From Kribbella soli (GTDB lineage: Bacteria; Actinomycetota; Actinomycetes; Propionibacteriales; Kribbellaceae): a stretch of 64,000 bases of DNA. Under the pieces are notes generated by a model that was not told where the DNA came from, made no database searches, and saw nothing but the letters and a program-made list of their open reading frames with translations. Within the stretch, counting starts at the first letter, position 1. Each line of letters opens with the position of its first letter. The stretch spans positions 1,178,001 through 1,242,000 of the forward strand of contig NZ_SJJZ01000003.1 of NCBI RefSeq assembly GCF_004331345.1, read 5' to 3'. This document shows, piece by piece, positions 7,748 through 15,029 of this stretch. A program made the translations under genes and the position numbers.

Positions 7748-9177
7748 ACCTGTCGCTGCGGGTGCGGGTGACGTTGACTGCTATCGCCGTACTGCTCGTG
7801 GTGCTGCCGATCACCGGCCTGACGGTGAAGGCTGTGTTCGACGCACAGGCGGAGCGCAGTCTCGACTCGCTGCTCACCGGACGGGCGCAACTGGCGCAGC
7901 AACTCGCACGACAGAACGTTGCACCAGGCAACTTGGTACGGCGGGTGGACGCGGACGGGGTCCGGGTGACGCTGATCCTGCGGAACGGGCGACAGCTCGG
8001 CGCTCCACCGATCGATCCGAGTGCGACTGTCCGGCAGGTGAAGGCGACGCTGCAGGCCGGCCAGCAGACGAAAGGCGCGACGCTGCTGTTGTCGGCCGAC
8101 ACCGGGTTGCTGGCCGACGCGAGCGCCCGGCTGCGGAACGTGCTGCTGATCTCCGGCGGGCTGGCGATTCTGATCACCGCACTCGCGTTGGTGATCGGGA
8201 TGCGGTTCGCGCTGGCGCCGTTGGACGCGATGACGGGGTTGGCACGGTCGATCGCGGCCGGGCGGCGCGGTGGGCGGTTGCAGCCGGAGCGCGCCGACAC
8301 CGAACTCGGCCGCACCGCAACCGCCTTCGACGAAATGCTCGACGCCCTGGAGGGCGCCGAGGGCGCGGCCCGGCAGGCGGAGGGCACGGCACGTCAGTCC
8401 GAGGAGGCGGCGCGGCGGGCGGAGGGTCTTGCGCGGCGCTCGGAGGATCGGATGCGGGAGTTCGTGGCGGACGCCGCTCATGAACTGCGCACGCCGGTGG
8501 CCGGGCTGCAGACGGCTGCCGAGACGCTGATCCAGCTCGGCCCGGAGGCGTCAGCCGCGCAACGCGAGGAGCTCGAGTTGTTGTTGGTCCGCGAGTCCCG
8601 CCGCGCCGGCACGCTGGTCTCCGATCTCCTCGAGCTCAGCCGGATCGACGCCGGCCTCCAGCTCCACGTCGCGCCCGTGGACCTCCGCCAGTTGGCCGAC
8701 GCTCAGGCCGCTCGCCTCCGCCTGGTCGCACCCGACGTGGAGGTGGAGATCGTCGGCTCGGCAACGGTCACCGCCGACGCCGATCGGCTCACCCAGGTCC
8801 TCACCAACCTCGTTGACAACGCCCGCCAGGCCGGCGCCCACACACTGCGCATCACAGTTGCTCCCACCGGCGTACGCGTCGAGGACGACGGTCCCGGCGT
8901 ACCCCCACCCGCCCGCGACCGCATCTTCGCCCGCCTCGTCCACGGCCCCCACAGCAAAGGCGCCGGCCTCGGCCTGGCCATCGCCCGCGGCGTAGCTAGA
9001 GCCCACGGCGGCAACCTCATCGTCACCGACCGCCCCGACGGCAAGCCCGGAGCCGCCTTCCACCTCCACCTCCCGCCACCACCTCACCCGCCACTTCCAC
9101 CTAACACCTCCCACCACCAGCGCCCACCTGATCCGCCACCAACCACCCGGCCCCCACGCCACCCGGCCCCCAACTGA
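7744..9177 (+). CDS. sensor histidine kinase with proline-rich tail
   Basis: The 477-residue partner of the preceding regulator has two transmembrane helices (about residues 8-31 and 133-155) around a roughly 100-residue extracytoplasmic sensor. A HAMP linker follows, then an Ala/Glu/Arg-rich coiled coil made of degenerate (R)QAEGTA/ARRAEGLA repeats. His246 lies in DAAHELRTP, with an N-box LVDNARQAGA and GAGLGLAIARG in the ATPase domain. After HLHLP, where such kinases normally end, the reading frame continues for about 40 residues of Pro, His, Thr and Arg. A diverged copy of the kinase 3' end lies about 700 bases downstream, so the tail may be a product of rearrangement. Confidence 0.93.
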   Translation: MNLSLRVRVTLTAIAVLLVVLPITGLTVKAVFDAQAERSLDSLLTGRAQLAQQLARQNVAPGNLVRRVDADGVRVTLILRNGRQLGAPPIDPSATVRQVKATLQAGQQTKGATLLLSADTGLLADASARLRNVLLISGGLAILITALALVIGMRFALAPLDAMTGLARSIAAGRRGGRLQPERADTELGRTATAFDEMLDALEGAEGAARQAEGTARQSEEAARRAEGLARRSEDRMREFVADAAHELRTPVAGLQTAAETLIQLGPEASAAQREELELLLVRESRRAGTLVSDLLELSRIDAGLQLHVAPVDLRQLADAQAARLRLVAPDVEVEIVGSATVTADADRLTQVLTNLVDNARQAGAHTLRITVAPTGVRVEDDGPGVPPPARDRIFARLVHGPHSKGAGLGLAIARGVARAHGGNLIVTDRPDGKPGAAFHLHLPPPPHPPLPPNTSHHQRPPDPPPTTRPPRHPAPN

Positions 9178-9244
9178 TCCGCCACCTTCCACCGGCACCT
9201 CCCCCTGACCCCGCCACCGATCACCCTGCCCAGCCCAGCCACCC

Positions 9245-9301
9245 GGGCCAGCCCAGCCGACAGGGCCAGCCGACCGGGCCAGCCGACCGGGCCAGCCAGC
9301 G
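9245..9301 (+). repeat. short tandem repeat of GGGCCAGCCGACC
   Basis: Two adjacent exact 13-bp units lie at 9263-9275 and 9276-9288, flanked by a longer variant (from 9245) and a partial one (from 9289). It is the first of several repeats in this intergenic region. Confidence 0.7.
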
Positions 9302-9342
9302 ATCGGGGCAACCGGCGGCCGGACCCGGCCAGCAACTCGGGT

Positions 9343-9412
9343 GGTTATCCCCTGGTGTTGTGGGTTCTCCGGTGGTGTGCGAGGGGAGAACCCACAACAC
9401 CAGGGGATAACC
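9343..9412. repeat. palindromic repeat, copy 1 (28-bp perfect arms)
   Basis: Arms 9343-9370 and 9385-9412 are exact reverse complements around the 14-base centre GGTGGTGTGCGAGG. The inner arm reads GTGGGTTCTCC and the outer arm GGTTATCCCCT. A second, diverged copy with nearly the same centre lies at 45704-45777, so this is a dispersed family and not a one-off terminator. No transposase is linked to it. It resembles REP/BIME or MITE-like elements in structure. Confidence 0.85.
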
Positions 9413-9475
9413 AGCGCTCTGGCTCGCTGCGTGGGCGATCCGGCGAGCGACGTACCGCAGGCACCGGTGTCCATC

Positions 9476-9553
9476 GAGTCGTGGGTTTCGGCAGGCGGAC
9501 GCCGCCGCGATCCACGACTCGCGGTTTCGGGGACCAACCAAACGCCACGACTC
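9476..9553. repeat. GAGTCGTGG/CCACGACTC repeats
   Basis: GAGTCGTGG at 9476-9484 is inverted at 9512-9520 and again at 9545-9553, with GGTTTCGG-like sequence beside the first two. The first pair can form a stem around a 27-base loop. This looks like another eroded palindromic element. Confidence 0.6.
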
Positions 9554-9693
9554 GCGCATGATGCCGGACTGGCGATCGTTCCGGACGGCGGCTTGGCCGA
9601 CGCACCCGCGAGGCTGCCCACTGCCGGGTTGTTTCACCGCTGACCTGCTACATCCCGCCAGCGGCACAACAACCTGCCAGCGGCGCAAACGCC

Positions 9694-9768
9694 CACGGCG
9701 GCACCCTCACAGTCACCACCCGCCCCGACGGCCGCCCAGGCGCCGCCCTCCACCTCCACCTCTCGGCC
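9694..9768 (+). pseudogene. duplicated 3' fragment of a histidine kinase gene
   Basis: Read in frame, the fragment gives AHGGTLTVTTRPDGRPGAAL and then HLHL, closely matching the kinase C-terminus AHGGNLIVTDRPDGKPGAAF-HLHL encoded at about 9001-9075. The DNA also aligns (GCCCACGGCGGCA, CGCCCCGACGGC). Nothing upstream of it continues the kinase domain, so it is a detached, non-functional remnant that arose by partial duplication or by repeat-driven rearrangement. Confidence 0.75.
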
Positions 9769-9811
9769 CTCGCCCGCGTCCTGCCCCACCCGAACCTGAC
9801 CCCCGCGGCCG

Positions 9812-9900
9812 CATTTGCCTGGCTGACCAGCCAATTCGGGGGTTCCACACCCGGATTCCGGGTCAGGAACCCCCAACTTGCTGGGTCAGCCAGGCAAATG
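9812..9900. repeat. 89-bp imperfect palindrome with nested hairpin
   Basis: Arms 9812-9846 and 9866-9900 match at about 30 of 35 positions (outer CATTTGCCTGGCTGACC, inner GGGGGTTCC). The 19-base centre contains its own palindrome ACCCGGA-T-TCCGGGT. The sequence is unrelated to the 9343 element except for the general GGTT-CC/GG-AACC inner end. I see no second copy in the window. Confidence 0.8.
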
Positions 9901-9960
9901 CTGGCCTCGGCTTGGCGAGGTGCGGGGGCTCGGGCAGGGCGGTGCTGCCGGCGGGCCGGG

Positions 9961-10167
9961 GCGCGGGTGGGGCGGTGGTCAGGTGGGGCGGTGGTCAGGT
10001 GGGGCGGTGGTCAGGCGCGGGTGGGGCGGTGGTCAGGTGGGGGCGGTGGTCAGGCGCGGGTGGGGCGGTGGTCAGGTGGGGCGGTGGTCAGGCGCGGGTG
10101 GGGCGGTGGTCAGGTGGGGCGGTGGTCAGGCGCGGGTGGGGCGGTGGTCAGGTGGGGCGGTGGTCAG
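9961..10167 (+). repeat. G-rich tandem repeat array (11 units)
   Basis: Two unit types alternate: six 16-mers GTGGGGCGGTGGTCAG (one with an extra G) and five 22-mers that carry GCGCGG in front of the same core. The order from 9961 is 22, 16, 16, 22, 17, 22, 16, 22, 16, 22, 16. Every G-run is on the plus strand, so the array could form G-quadruplexes. The last unit supplies the stop codon of the convergent DUF1501 gene. Confidence 0.95.
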
Positions 10168-11414
10168 GTGCGGAGGAGGCCGTTGATGGTGGTGGTGTGG
10201 CTGGCGAGGATTCGGGCGGGGTCGGCGCCTAGGACGTGCTGGAGGACTGTGGCGTAGACGTCGCGGAAGTCGGTGGTGGACTTCAGGTCGCCGTTCGACA
10301 GGTCCGTCAGACTCGGTTGCTCGCCGTAGAAGCCGCCGGTCACCTTCTCGCCGAGGACGAAGACCGGGCCGGCGGTGCCGTGGTCGGTGCCGTCGCTTCC
10401 GTTGGCCTGGACCCGGCGGCCGAACTCGGAGTAGACGAGGACGACCGCGTTCTTCCCGCGGTCGGTCCGCTGCAGGCGTTGCACGAACGGAGTGAGCGCA
10501 CCGTCGAGCTCGGTCAGCAACCGCTGCTGGGTTCCGCGTTCGTCGGCATGCGTGTCGAAGCCGCCGAGCGAGGCGGAGTACGCCCGCGTCGGCACACCGG
10601 CCTCGATCAGGCCGGCGATCAGTTCGAGTTGCGCGCCGAGCTGCGAGGCACCGCCTGCGGACGCACCCTTGGTCCGTTCCTCGTCGTCCTCGTCCTCCTG
10701 CTCGTGCCCGCTCTTCACGGCCTTGCCCAGCACCTGGGTCGCGTTCTGCAGGTCCAGCACGGACTTGGCCGCCCGCGCCTGCCAGTGGCCCTCCCCGGGG
10801 CTCGGCTTACCCAAGGCGGCGTACGCCGTACCCAAGGCACCGCCCGGCAACGCCAACCCGCGCAACGGCAGCGATGCGGCGGCCGTGGTCTCACCGGCGA
10901 GCAACGGAGGAAGGGTCGGCTCGACGGAGACCGCACGCAGCGGGTCGGCGCCGGTCGCGTCGAGCCAGCGCCCGAGCCAGCCGGTCGGGACCGGCGATTT
11001 CGGCGACGCCGTCTGCCAGATCGCCATCGATCGGAAGTGGCTGCGATCCGGCTCCGGGTACCCGACCCCGCGGACGATCGCGAGTCGCTTGTCGTCCCAC
11101 AACCCCTTCAGGCCCTTCATCCCTGGGTTCAGCCCGAGTCCGTCGCCGAGGTCGAGCACCTCGTCGCTCGGGTACGCCAGCTCCGGCCGAGCCTTCTGGT
11201 ACGCCGGGTCTGCCGCCGGGACGACTGTGTTGAGTCCGTCGTTCCCGCCGTACAACGTGATGACGACCAAGACCGACTGATCGGTCGGCAGCGGATCGTC
11301 GACGGCCGCGGCCATCAGGTCGGACCAGTTCACCTGCGTCGCCCCGGCCGCCAGCGCGCCGGCCGCGGTCACTCCACTGAGCGTCAGGAAGCGTCGTCTC
11401 GTCAGATTGTCCAC
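10164..11414 (-). CDS. DUF1501 domain protein, Tat-exported
   Basis: The 416-residue protein starts MDNLTRRRFLTLSGVTAAGA, a clear twin-arginine signal. The body matches DUF1501 proteins, which have a sulfatase-like fold: LVVITLYGGNDGLNTVVPAADPAY near the N-terminus, then SHFRSMAIWQTA, GFDTHADERGTQ and VLVYSEFGRRVQANGSDGTDHGTAG. The GTG start is preceded by AGGAGAATT. DUF1501 genes are usually paired with DUF1800 genes, as here (7-base gap, same strand). The biochemical role is not established; export and processing of an extracellular polymer is one idea in the field. The stop codon is contributed by the adjoining tandem repeat array. Confidence 0.92.
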   Translation of the reverse strand: MDNLTRRRFLTLSGVTAAGALAAGATQVNWSDLMAAAVDDPLPTDQSVLVVITLYGGNDGLNTVVPAADPAYQKARPELAYPSDEVLDLGDGLGLNPGMKGLKGLWDDKRLAIVRGVGYPEPDRSHFRSMAIWQTASPKSPVPTGWLGRWLDATGADPLRAVSVEPTLPPLLAGETTAAASLPLRGLALPGGALGTAYAALGKPSPGEGHWQARAAKSVLDLQNATQVLGKAVKSGHEQEDEDDEERTKGASAGGASQLGAQLELIAGLIEAGVPTRAYSASLGGFDTHADERGTQQRLLTELDGALTPFVQRLQRTDRGKNAVVLVYSEFGRRVQANGSDGTDHGTAGPVFVLGEKVTGGFYGEQPSLTDLSNGDLKSTTDFRDVYATVLQHVLGADPARILASHTTTINGLLRT

Positions 11415-11417
11415 AAT
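11406..11417. promoter_or_regulatory. DnaA-box-like word at DUF1501 start
   Basis: ATTGTCCACAAT contains TTGTCCACA, the DnaA box form known from Streptomyces, and spans the GTG start of the DUF1501 gene. It is also one mismatch from the recurrent palindrome ATTGTCGACAAT. A single box is weak evidence for DnaA control. Confidence 0.35.
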
Positions 11418-11421
11418 TCTC

Positions 11422-12867
11422 CTATCCGCTCACGACGTACTCAGGTGCGCACGCCGCAACCGCGGTCAGCTGCGCTGGATCCTTCACTCCGGCCAGCGCC
11501 GATCGGGTCCGCTCGGACCAGTTGTCGACACCGAGCAGTGCGCCGACTGCGCTCACTCGATCGGTTGCGTTGTCGACAATCGACAGGTCGGCCTTCTTCG
11601 CCAACTGCTGCGCGAGCTGCAGCCGCGTCACACCGGCTGACGTGGTCAGCCAACTCGCGCCGGCCGGCCAGCCGCCGACACTCGGCGGGCGGTACGGCAA
11701 CTGCCCCATCCCCCGCAGTCCCGCGAGCAGCTTGGTCTGCTCCTTCTCTTCCAGCTTCCCCGGCCGGAGCCGAAGCGCCCGCAGCAACCCGACCGCCCAC
11801 TCCACCGGCTGCTTCACCAGACTCGCCGCCGGATCCCGGAACCCCGCCTCACCAACCATTGCCGTCAGCAACGACCTCACATCGCGGCTGCTGCCGTACG
11901 CCGTACTCAGCCGGGCGACCGTGGCCGCATCGGGCGGCGTCGCCGACACCAGCCGGAACCACAACCGCCCGATCACGAACCCGGCCGACGCAGGCTGTGC
12001 CAACGCGAGCCCCGCGAAATCCTTCGCGTCGAAGTCGCCGGTCTTGCCGAGCAGCGTCTTCGTGCCGGAGTCGAACCGCTTCCGCTGGAAGGTCGCGACG
12101 TCCTTGCGCAGCACCCATCCGGTGAGGCAGCGCGCAGCCTGGGCGACGTCGGCCTCCTGGTAGTGGCCGATGCCGAGCGTGAACAGCTCCATGAACTCGC
12201 GGGCCAGGTTCTCGTTCGGCGATCCCTTGCGGTTCTTCTGACCGTCGAGCCAGCGGATCATCGCGGTATCCACGACCATCGCCTGGGCCAGATCGCCGAA
12301 CCGGCCGAGCGCGAGTCGGCGCTGGGTCTGGTTCTGCGCCAGCATCCAGGCCGCGTTCCGGACCTTCTGGTTGCTGGTCGCGAAGTGCCCGTGCCAGAAC
12401 CAGGTCAGCCGCTCCCCTGCGGTCCGGCTGACCACCATCCGATCCAGCCACCACATCGTCAGCTTCCGCTCCTGCGCGGCGCGCTCCCGATTGGCAGCCT
12501 TCTTCGCGTCCCGATCCTTCTTCCCGTCCGGGCTCTTCTCCGCGTCCGGGCTCTTCTTCCCGTCCGGGTCCTGCTTCTTCCCGTCCGGGCTCTTCGTCCC
12601 GTCTGGATCCTGCTTGTTCGCCCTCATCGGCGGTTCGAGCCCGGTCGGTACGGCGATCGCCGCCGCAGCCGCGTCCGTCGCCGGACCGAGCAGGCGCCGT
12701 ACGGTCGCGTCGACGCCGGCCTCCAGGTCACCCGGCGCAGGGCCGAAGCCCAACCGATCGTTCAGCCGCCGCACGACGGCCCTGTCACTGATCCCGGTCA
12801 TGCTCTCGATCGTGTCCAGCGCACGCCCGCCGGGCCAGCCTCCGGCGACCTTCTTCAGCGGATCCAC
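11422..12867 (-). CDS. DUF1800 domain protein
   Basis: The domain begins with RLNDRLGFGPAPGDLEAGVD and contains the family segments LTMWWLDRMV, ERLTWFWHGHFATS, NENLAREFMELFTLGIGHY, EADVAQAARCLTGW and PPSVGGWPAGASWL. An insertion near residues 80-125 is a low-complexity chain of SPDGKK/DPDGKK repeats. I extended the start to a GTG at 12867 because the extra 22 codons have strong GC3 bias; the ATG at 12801 (MTGISDRAV) is the alternative. It forms an operon with the DUF1501 gene and is divergent from the EamA gene, with twin palindromes between them. Confidence 0.88.
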   Translation of the reverse strand: MDPLKKVAGGWPGGRALDTIESMTGISDRAVVRRLNDRLGFGPAPGDLEAGVDATVRRLLGPATDAAAAAIAVPTGLEPPMRANKQDPDGTKSPDGKKQDPDGKKSPDAEKSPDGKKDRDAKKAANRERAAQERKLTMWWLDRMVVSRTAGERLTWFWHGHFATSNQKVRNAAWMLAQNQTQRRLALGRFGDLAQAMVVDTAMIRWLDGQKNRKGSPNENLAREFMELFTLGIGHYQEADVAQAARCLTGWVLRKDVATFQRKRFDSGTKTLLGKTGDFDAKDFAGLALAQPASAGFVIGRLWFRLVSATPPDAATVARLSTAYGSSRDVRSLLTAMVGEAGFRDPAASLVKQPVEWAVGLLRALRLRPGKLEEKEQTKLLAGLRGMGQLPYRPPSVGGWPAGASWLTTSAGVTRLQLAQQLAKKADLSIVDNATDRVSAVGALLGVDNWSERTRSALAGVKDPAQLTAVAACAPEYVVSG

Positions 12868-12875
12868 AGGTTCGA

Positions 12876-12914
12876 GTAGACAGCGTCTATCAACCTCGTG
12901 TAGACACTGTCTAC
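12876..12914. promoter_or_regulatory. twin TAGAC-N3-GTCTA operators between divergent genes
   Basis: TAGACAGCGTCTA (12877-12889) and TAGACACTGTCTA (12901-12913) are near-perfect palindromes with centres 24 bp apart. They fill the gap between the DUF1800 gene and the EamA gene. The EamA GTG follows the second site by a single base, so that message is probably leaderless and the sites overlap the promoter. The shape suggests a TetR-like dimer; no such regulator is adjacent. Confidence 0.65.
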
Positions 12915-13697
12915 GTGATCGCCCTGGGGCTGTTGACGGCTTCCGCCTGCTGCCATGCGGCCTGGAACCTGTTGCTGAAACGCGGCGGCCTGGGCGGGCC
13001 GGCGTTCGTCTGGCTGTGCGGACTGCTGACACTGCCGATCTCGCTTGTGCTGCTCCTGCGCGGATCGCTGGCAACGACGTGGTGGGCCGGGTTGGTGAGC
13101 ATGGCGCTGCACACGGCGTACGCCGTCACGCTGCAGAAGGCGTACGGCGCCGGCGCGTTCTCCACCGTCTATTCGGTGAGTCGCGGCAGTGCGCCGGCAC
13201 TGGTGGCGATCGCGAGCCTGAGCGGGCCGCACGTGTACGGCGGGGCGGCCTTGGTACTGGTCGGCGTGCTGCTCATGGAGCGGCCGCACTCGCGCGCTCC
13301 GGCCCGCGGCGTGGTGCTGGGGTTGGCGGTGGCGACATGCACAGCGGCGTACACGCTGTGGGACGGGTTCGCCGTCCGCTCTTTGCACGTTGACCTCTTG
13401 ACCTATCTCGCGGTGGCCAACGTGGCGCAGGTTGCCGCGTTGTCACCGATGGCACGCCGGAGCGAGCTGCAGAACTGGCGGCGGGCGCTGCCGATCGCCG
13501 TGCTCATGCCGGCCAGCTATGGGCTGGTCCTGCTGGCGCTGACGGTCGCGTCGGTCGGCACGGTCGCGATCGGGCGTTCGCTGAACGTCGTACTCGGGGT
13601 GCTGCTCGGTGTCGTCGTACTCCACGAGCGACTCGACGCGGCGCGGGTCATCGGGCTGGCCACCATGGTCGGTGGCGTCCTGCTGGTGAGTGTTTGA
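12915..13697 (+). CDS. EamA/DMT family transporter
   Basis: The 260-residue protein is almost wholly hydrophobic, with nine or ten predicted helices in two halves, as in drug/metabolite (DMT) exporters. A repeated feature is the GGAALVLVGVLLMERP and VLGVLLGVVVLHERLDAARVIGLATMVGGVLLV ends of the two EamA halves, the second with the conserved hER element. It is slightly shorter than usual. The GTG start lies directly against an operator and has no ribosome-binding site. The substrate cannot be inferred. Confidence 0.88.
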   Translation: MIALGLLTASACCHAAWNLLLKRGGLGGPAFVWLCGLLTLPISLVLLLRGSLATTWWAGLVSMALHTAYAVTLQKAYGAGAFSTVYSVSRGSAPALVAIASLSGPHVYGGAALVLVGVLLMERPHSRAPARGVVLGLAVATCTAAYTLWDGFAVRSLHVDLLTYLAVANVAQVAALSPMARRSELQNWRRALPIAVLMPASYGLVLLALTVASVGTVAIGRSLNVVLGVLLGVVVLHERLDAARVIGLATMVGGVLLVSV

Positions 13698-13710
13698 GAG
13701 AGGAGTGCTG

Positions 13711-14370
13711 ATGAAGGACTTGGTGTGCTTGCATGCTGGTACGAGCGGACCGTCGACGTGGGATCGCTTCGTTCCGGCATTGGAAGAGCTCGGGTACCGC
13801 GTCCACCGTCCGGCGTTGCTGGGACATGGGAGTGCTCCGCGACGGCGTCCGTACCGGCTCGACGACTTTCGCGATCAGGTGCTCGGCGAGCTGGACGGAC
13901 TCAATCGGGTGACGTTCGCCGGGAATTCGCTCGGGGCGTTCGTGGCGAGTGCCGTCGCGGCGGCAGCGCCGGAGAAGGTCGAACGCTTGGTGCTCGAGGA
14001 GTTGCCGGTGCCGCGGCGCGATGCCCAGGACGGCGACCCGACGGTGAGACCGATGCCGGCGCTGGGGTTGCTGGCCGCTGGTTGGCTGACTCGGCGGCGG
14101 TGCGATCCGTGGTTGCTGCGCGATGTCGTCACGGACCTTCGACGACCGCAGCCGGCGTGGTGGGCCGGCTTGGCCGCGATCCAAGCGCCCACGCTGCTGC
14201 TCGCGGGCGGGTCGAAGAGCCACCTGGACCAGACCCGGTTCGACCTCGTCGCCACAACGATGCCGGCAGCAACAGTCACGACGATCGAGGTCGGCCATCG
14301 GATCCACAGCAAGGCGCCGGACCGCTGGCTGGACGTCGTACGCAGCTTCCTTGCCTTCAAGGGCGCTTGA
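13711..14370 (+). CDS. alpha/beta hydrolase
   Basis: The 219-residue product starts MKDLVCLHAGTSGPSTWDRF, the beta3-oxyanion region of alpha/beta hydrolases. FAGNSLGAFVA carries the nucleophile elbow GNSLG with Ser. TLLLAGGSKSHLD and IEVGHRIHSKAPDRW give the acid region and the catalytic His. AGAGAGGAG lies 5 bases before the ATG. It follows the EamA gene by 13 bases and may share its transcript. The substrate is unknown. Confidence 0.85.
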   Translation: MKDLVCLHAGTSGPSTWDRFVPALEELGYRVHRPALLGHGSAPRRRPYRLDDFRDQVLGELDGLNRVTFAGNSLGAFVASAVAAAAPEKVERLVLEELPVPRRDAQDGDPTVRPMPALGLLAAGWLTRRRCDPWLLRDVVTDLRRPQPAWWAGLAAIQAPTLLLAGGSKSHLDQTRFDLVATTMPAATVTTIEVGHRIHSKAPDRWLDVVRSFLAFKGA

Positions 14371-14388
14371 GCATTTAGCGTTCTCGGC

Positions 14389-14610
14389 ATGACTCAGATG
14401 AGGATCGCCCGGCCAAGCACCGACCTCTCCGCGATCGAGCGTTTCTACGTCGACAGCCCGGTGCCGGACGACCTGGTCGCGCGGCTGGTCACGGCCGGCG
14501 GAACCGTCGTACCGTCGCGCAACCCGTACTGGGACACTTGGGGTGTGACGATTGTGGATCCGGACTCGTATCGGGTGGTTCTGTGCACGCGTTCCTGGAG
14601 CAACCGATGA
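14389..14610 (+). CDS. VOC (glyoxalase-like) protein with internal deletion
   Basis: Only 73 residues long. The first 22 (MTQMRIARPSTDLSAIERFY) match the start of VOC proteins of about 125 residues, and the remainder (DDLVARLVTAGGTVVPSRNP, then YWDTWGVTIVDPD and YRVVL) matches the C-terminal beta-alpha-beta-beta module. The central part, about 50 residues with the first metal-ligand strands, is missing, yet the frame is intact. Its stop codon overlaps the next start (ATGA). It could be a dead remnant or a half-module that works as a dimer. Confidence 0.75.
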   Translation: MTQMRIARPSTDLSAIERFYVDSPVPDDLVARLVTAGGTVVPSRNPYWDTWGVTIVDPDSYRVVLCTRSWSNR

Positions 14611-15029
14611 GCCGGGCGGACTCCCTCCTCGACCGGATCGGTGCGCACGGGCTCGGCGTGCTGGTCACCATCAAGCGCGACGGACGGCCGCAGCTGTCCA
14701 ATGTCACGTACGTCTTCGACGGAACCCGGGTCCGGGTCTCGCTCACCGACGGCCGCGCCAAGACCAAGAACCTGCGCCGCGACCCGCGCGCCAGCCTGTA
14801 CGTCGACGGTCCGCGCGGACGCTCGTACGTCGTGCTGGAAGGCAAGGCCGAGCTCAGCCCGGTCGCCGCCGATCCGCACGACGCGGTCGTCGAGGATCTG
14901 GTCGACTACTACCGCATCGCATCGGGCGAGCACCCCGACTGGGACGAGTACCGCGCGGTGATGGTGCAGGACAAGCGACTGATGTTCTCGATGACCGTCG
15001 AGCACGCGTACGGCATGCCTAAGCCGTAA
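14607..15029 (+). CDS. PPOX class F420-dependent oxidoreductase
   Basis: The 140-residue split-barrel flavoprotein resembles mycobacterial Rv1155-type proteins. It shows LGVLVTIKRDGRPQLSNVTY, RVSLTDGRAKTKNLRRDPRA and YVVLEGKAELS, which form the cofactor-binding barrel and usually bind F420 in actinomycetes. It ends DYYRIASGEHPDWDEYRAVM followed by a short strand. The start is the ATG at 14607, overlapping the VOC stop codon by 4 bases. It converges with the AraC gene and the two coding regions overlap by 11 bases. Confidence 0.88.
   Translation: MSRADSLLDRIGAHGLGVLVTIKRDGRPQLSNVTYVFDGTRVRVSLTDGRAKTKNLRRDPRASLYVDGPRGRSYVVLEGKAELSPVAADPHDAVVEDLVDYYRIASGEHPDWDEYRAVMVQDKRLMFSMTVEHAYGMPKP

Larger units (their letters stand above)
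9178..10163. other. repeat-rich intergenic region without an intact gene
   Basis: This stretch of nearly 1 kb lies between the kinase and the convergent DUF1501 gene. It holds, in order: 13-bp GGGCCAGCCGACC tandem units near 9245-9301, a perfect 70-bp palindrome, three GAGTCGTGG-type repeats, a copy of the kinase 3' end, a second long hairpin and a G-rich tandem array. The ORFs that cross it are low-complexity readings of these repeats and I do not accept any as a gene. Confidence 0.8.

Noticed and set aside
9343..9412. Plain rho-independent terminator of the kinase gene
   Set aside because: It lies 165 bases past the stop, has no T-run, and has a related copy at 45704, so a dispersed element explains it better.
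9961..10167. CRISPR-like array
   Set aside because: Units are adjacent with no unique spacers and no cas genes are near; it is a simple tandem repeat.
9558..10257. Gly/Arg-rich ORFs across the repeat region
   Set aside because: They translate tandem repeats in several frames at once and lack start signals or family similarity.
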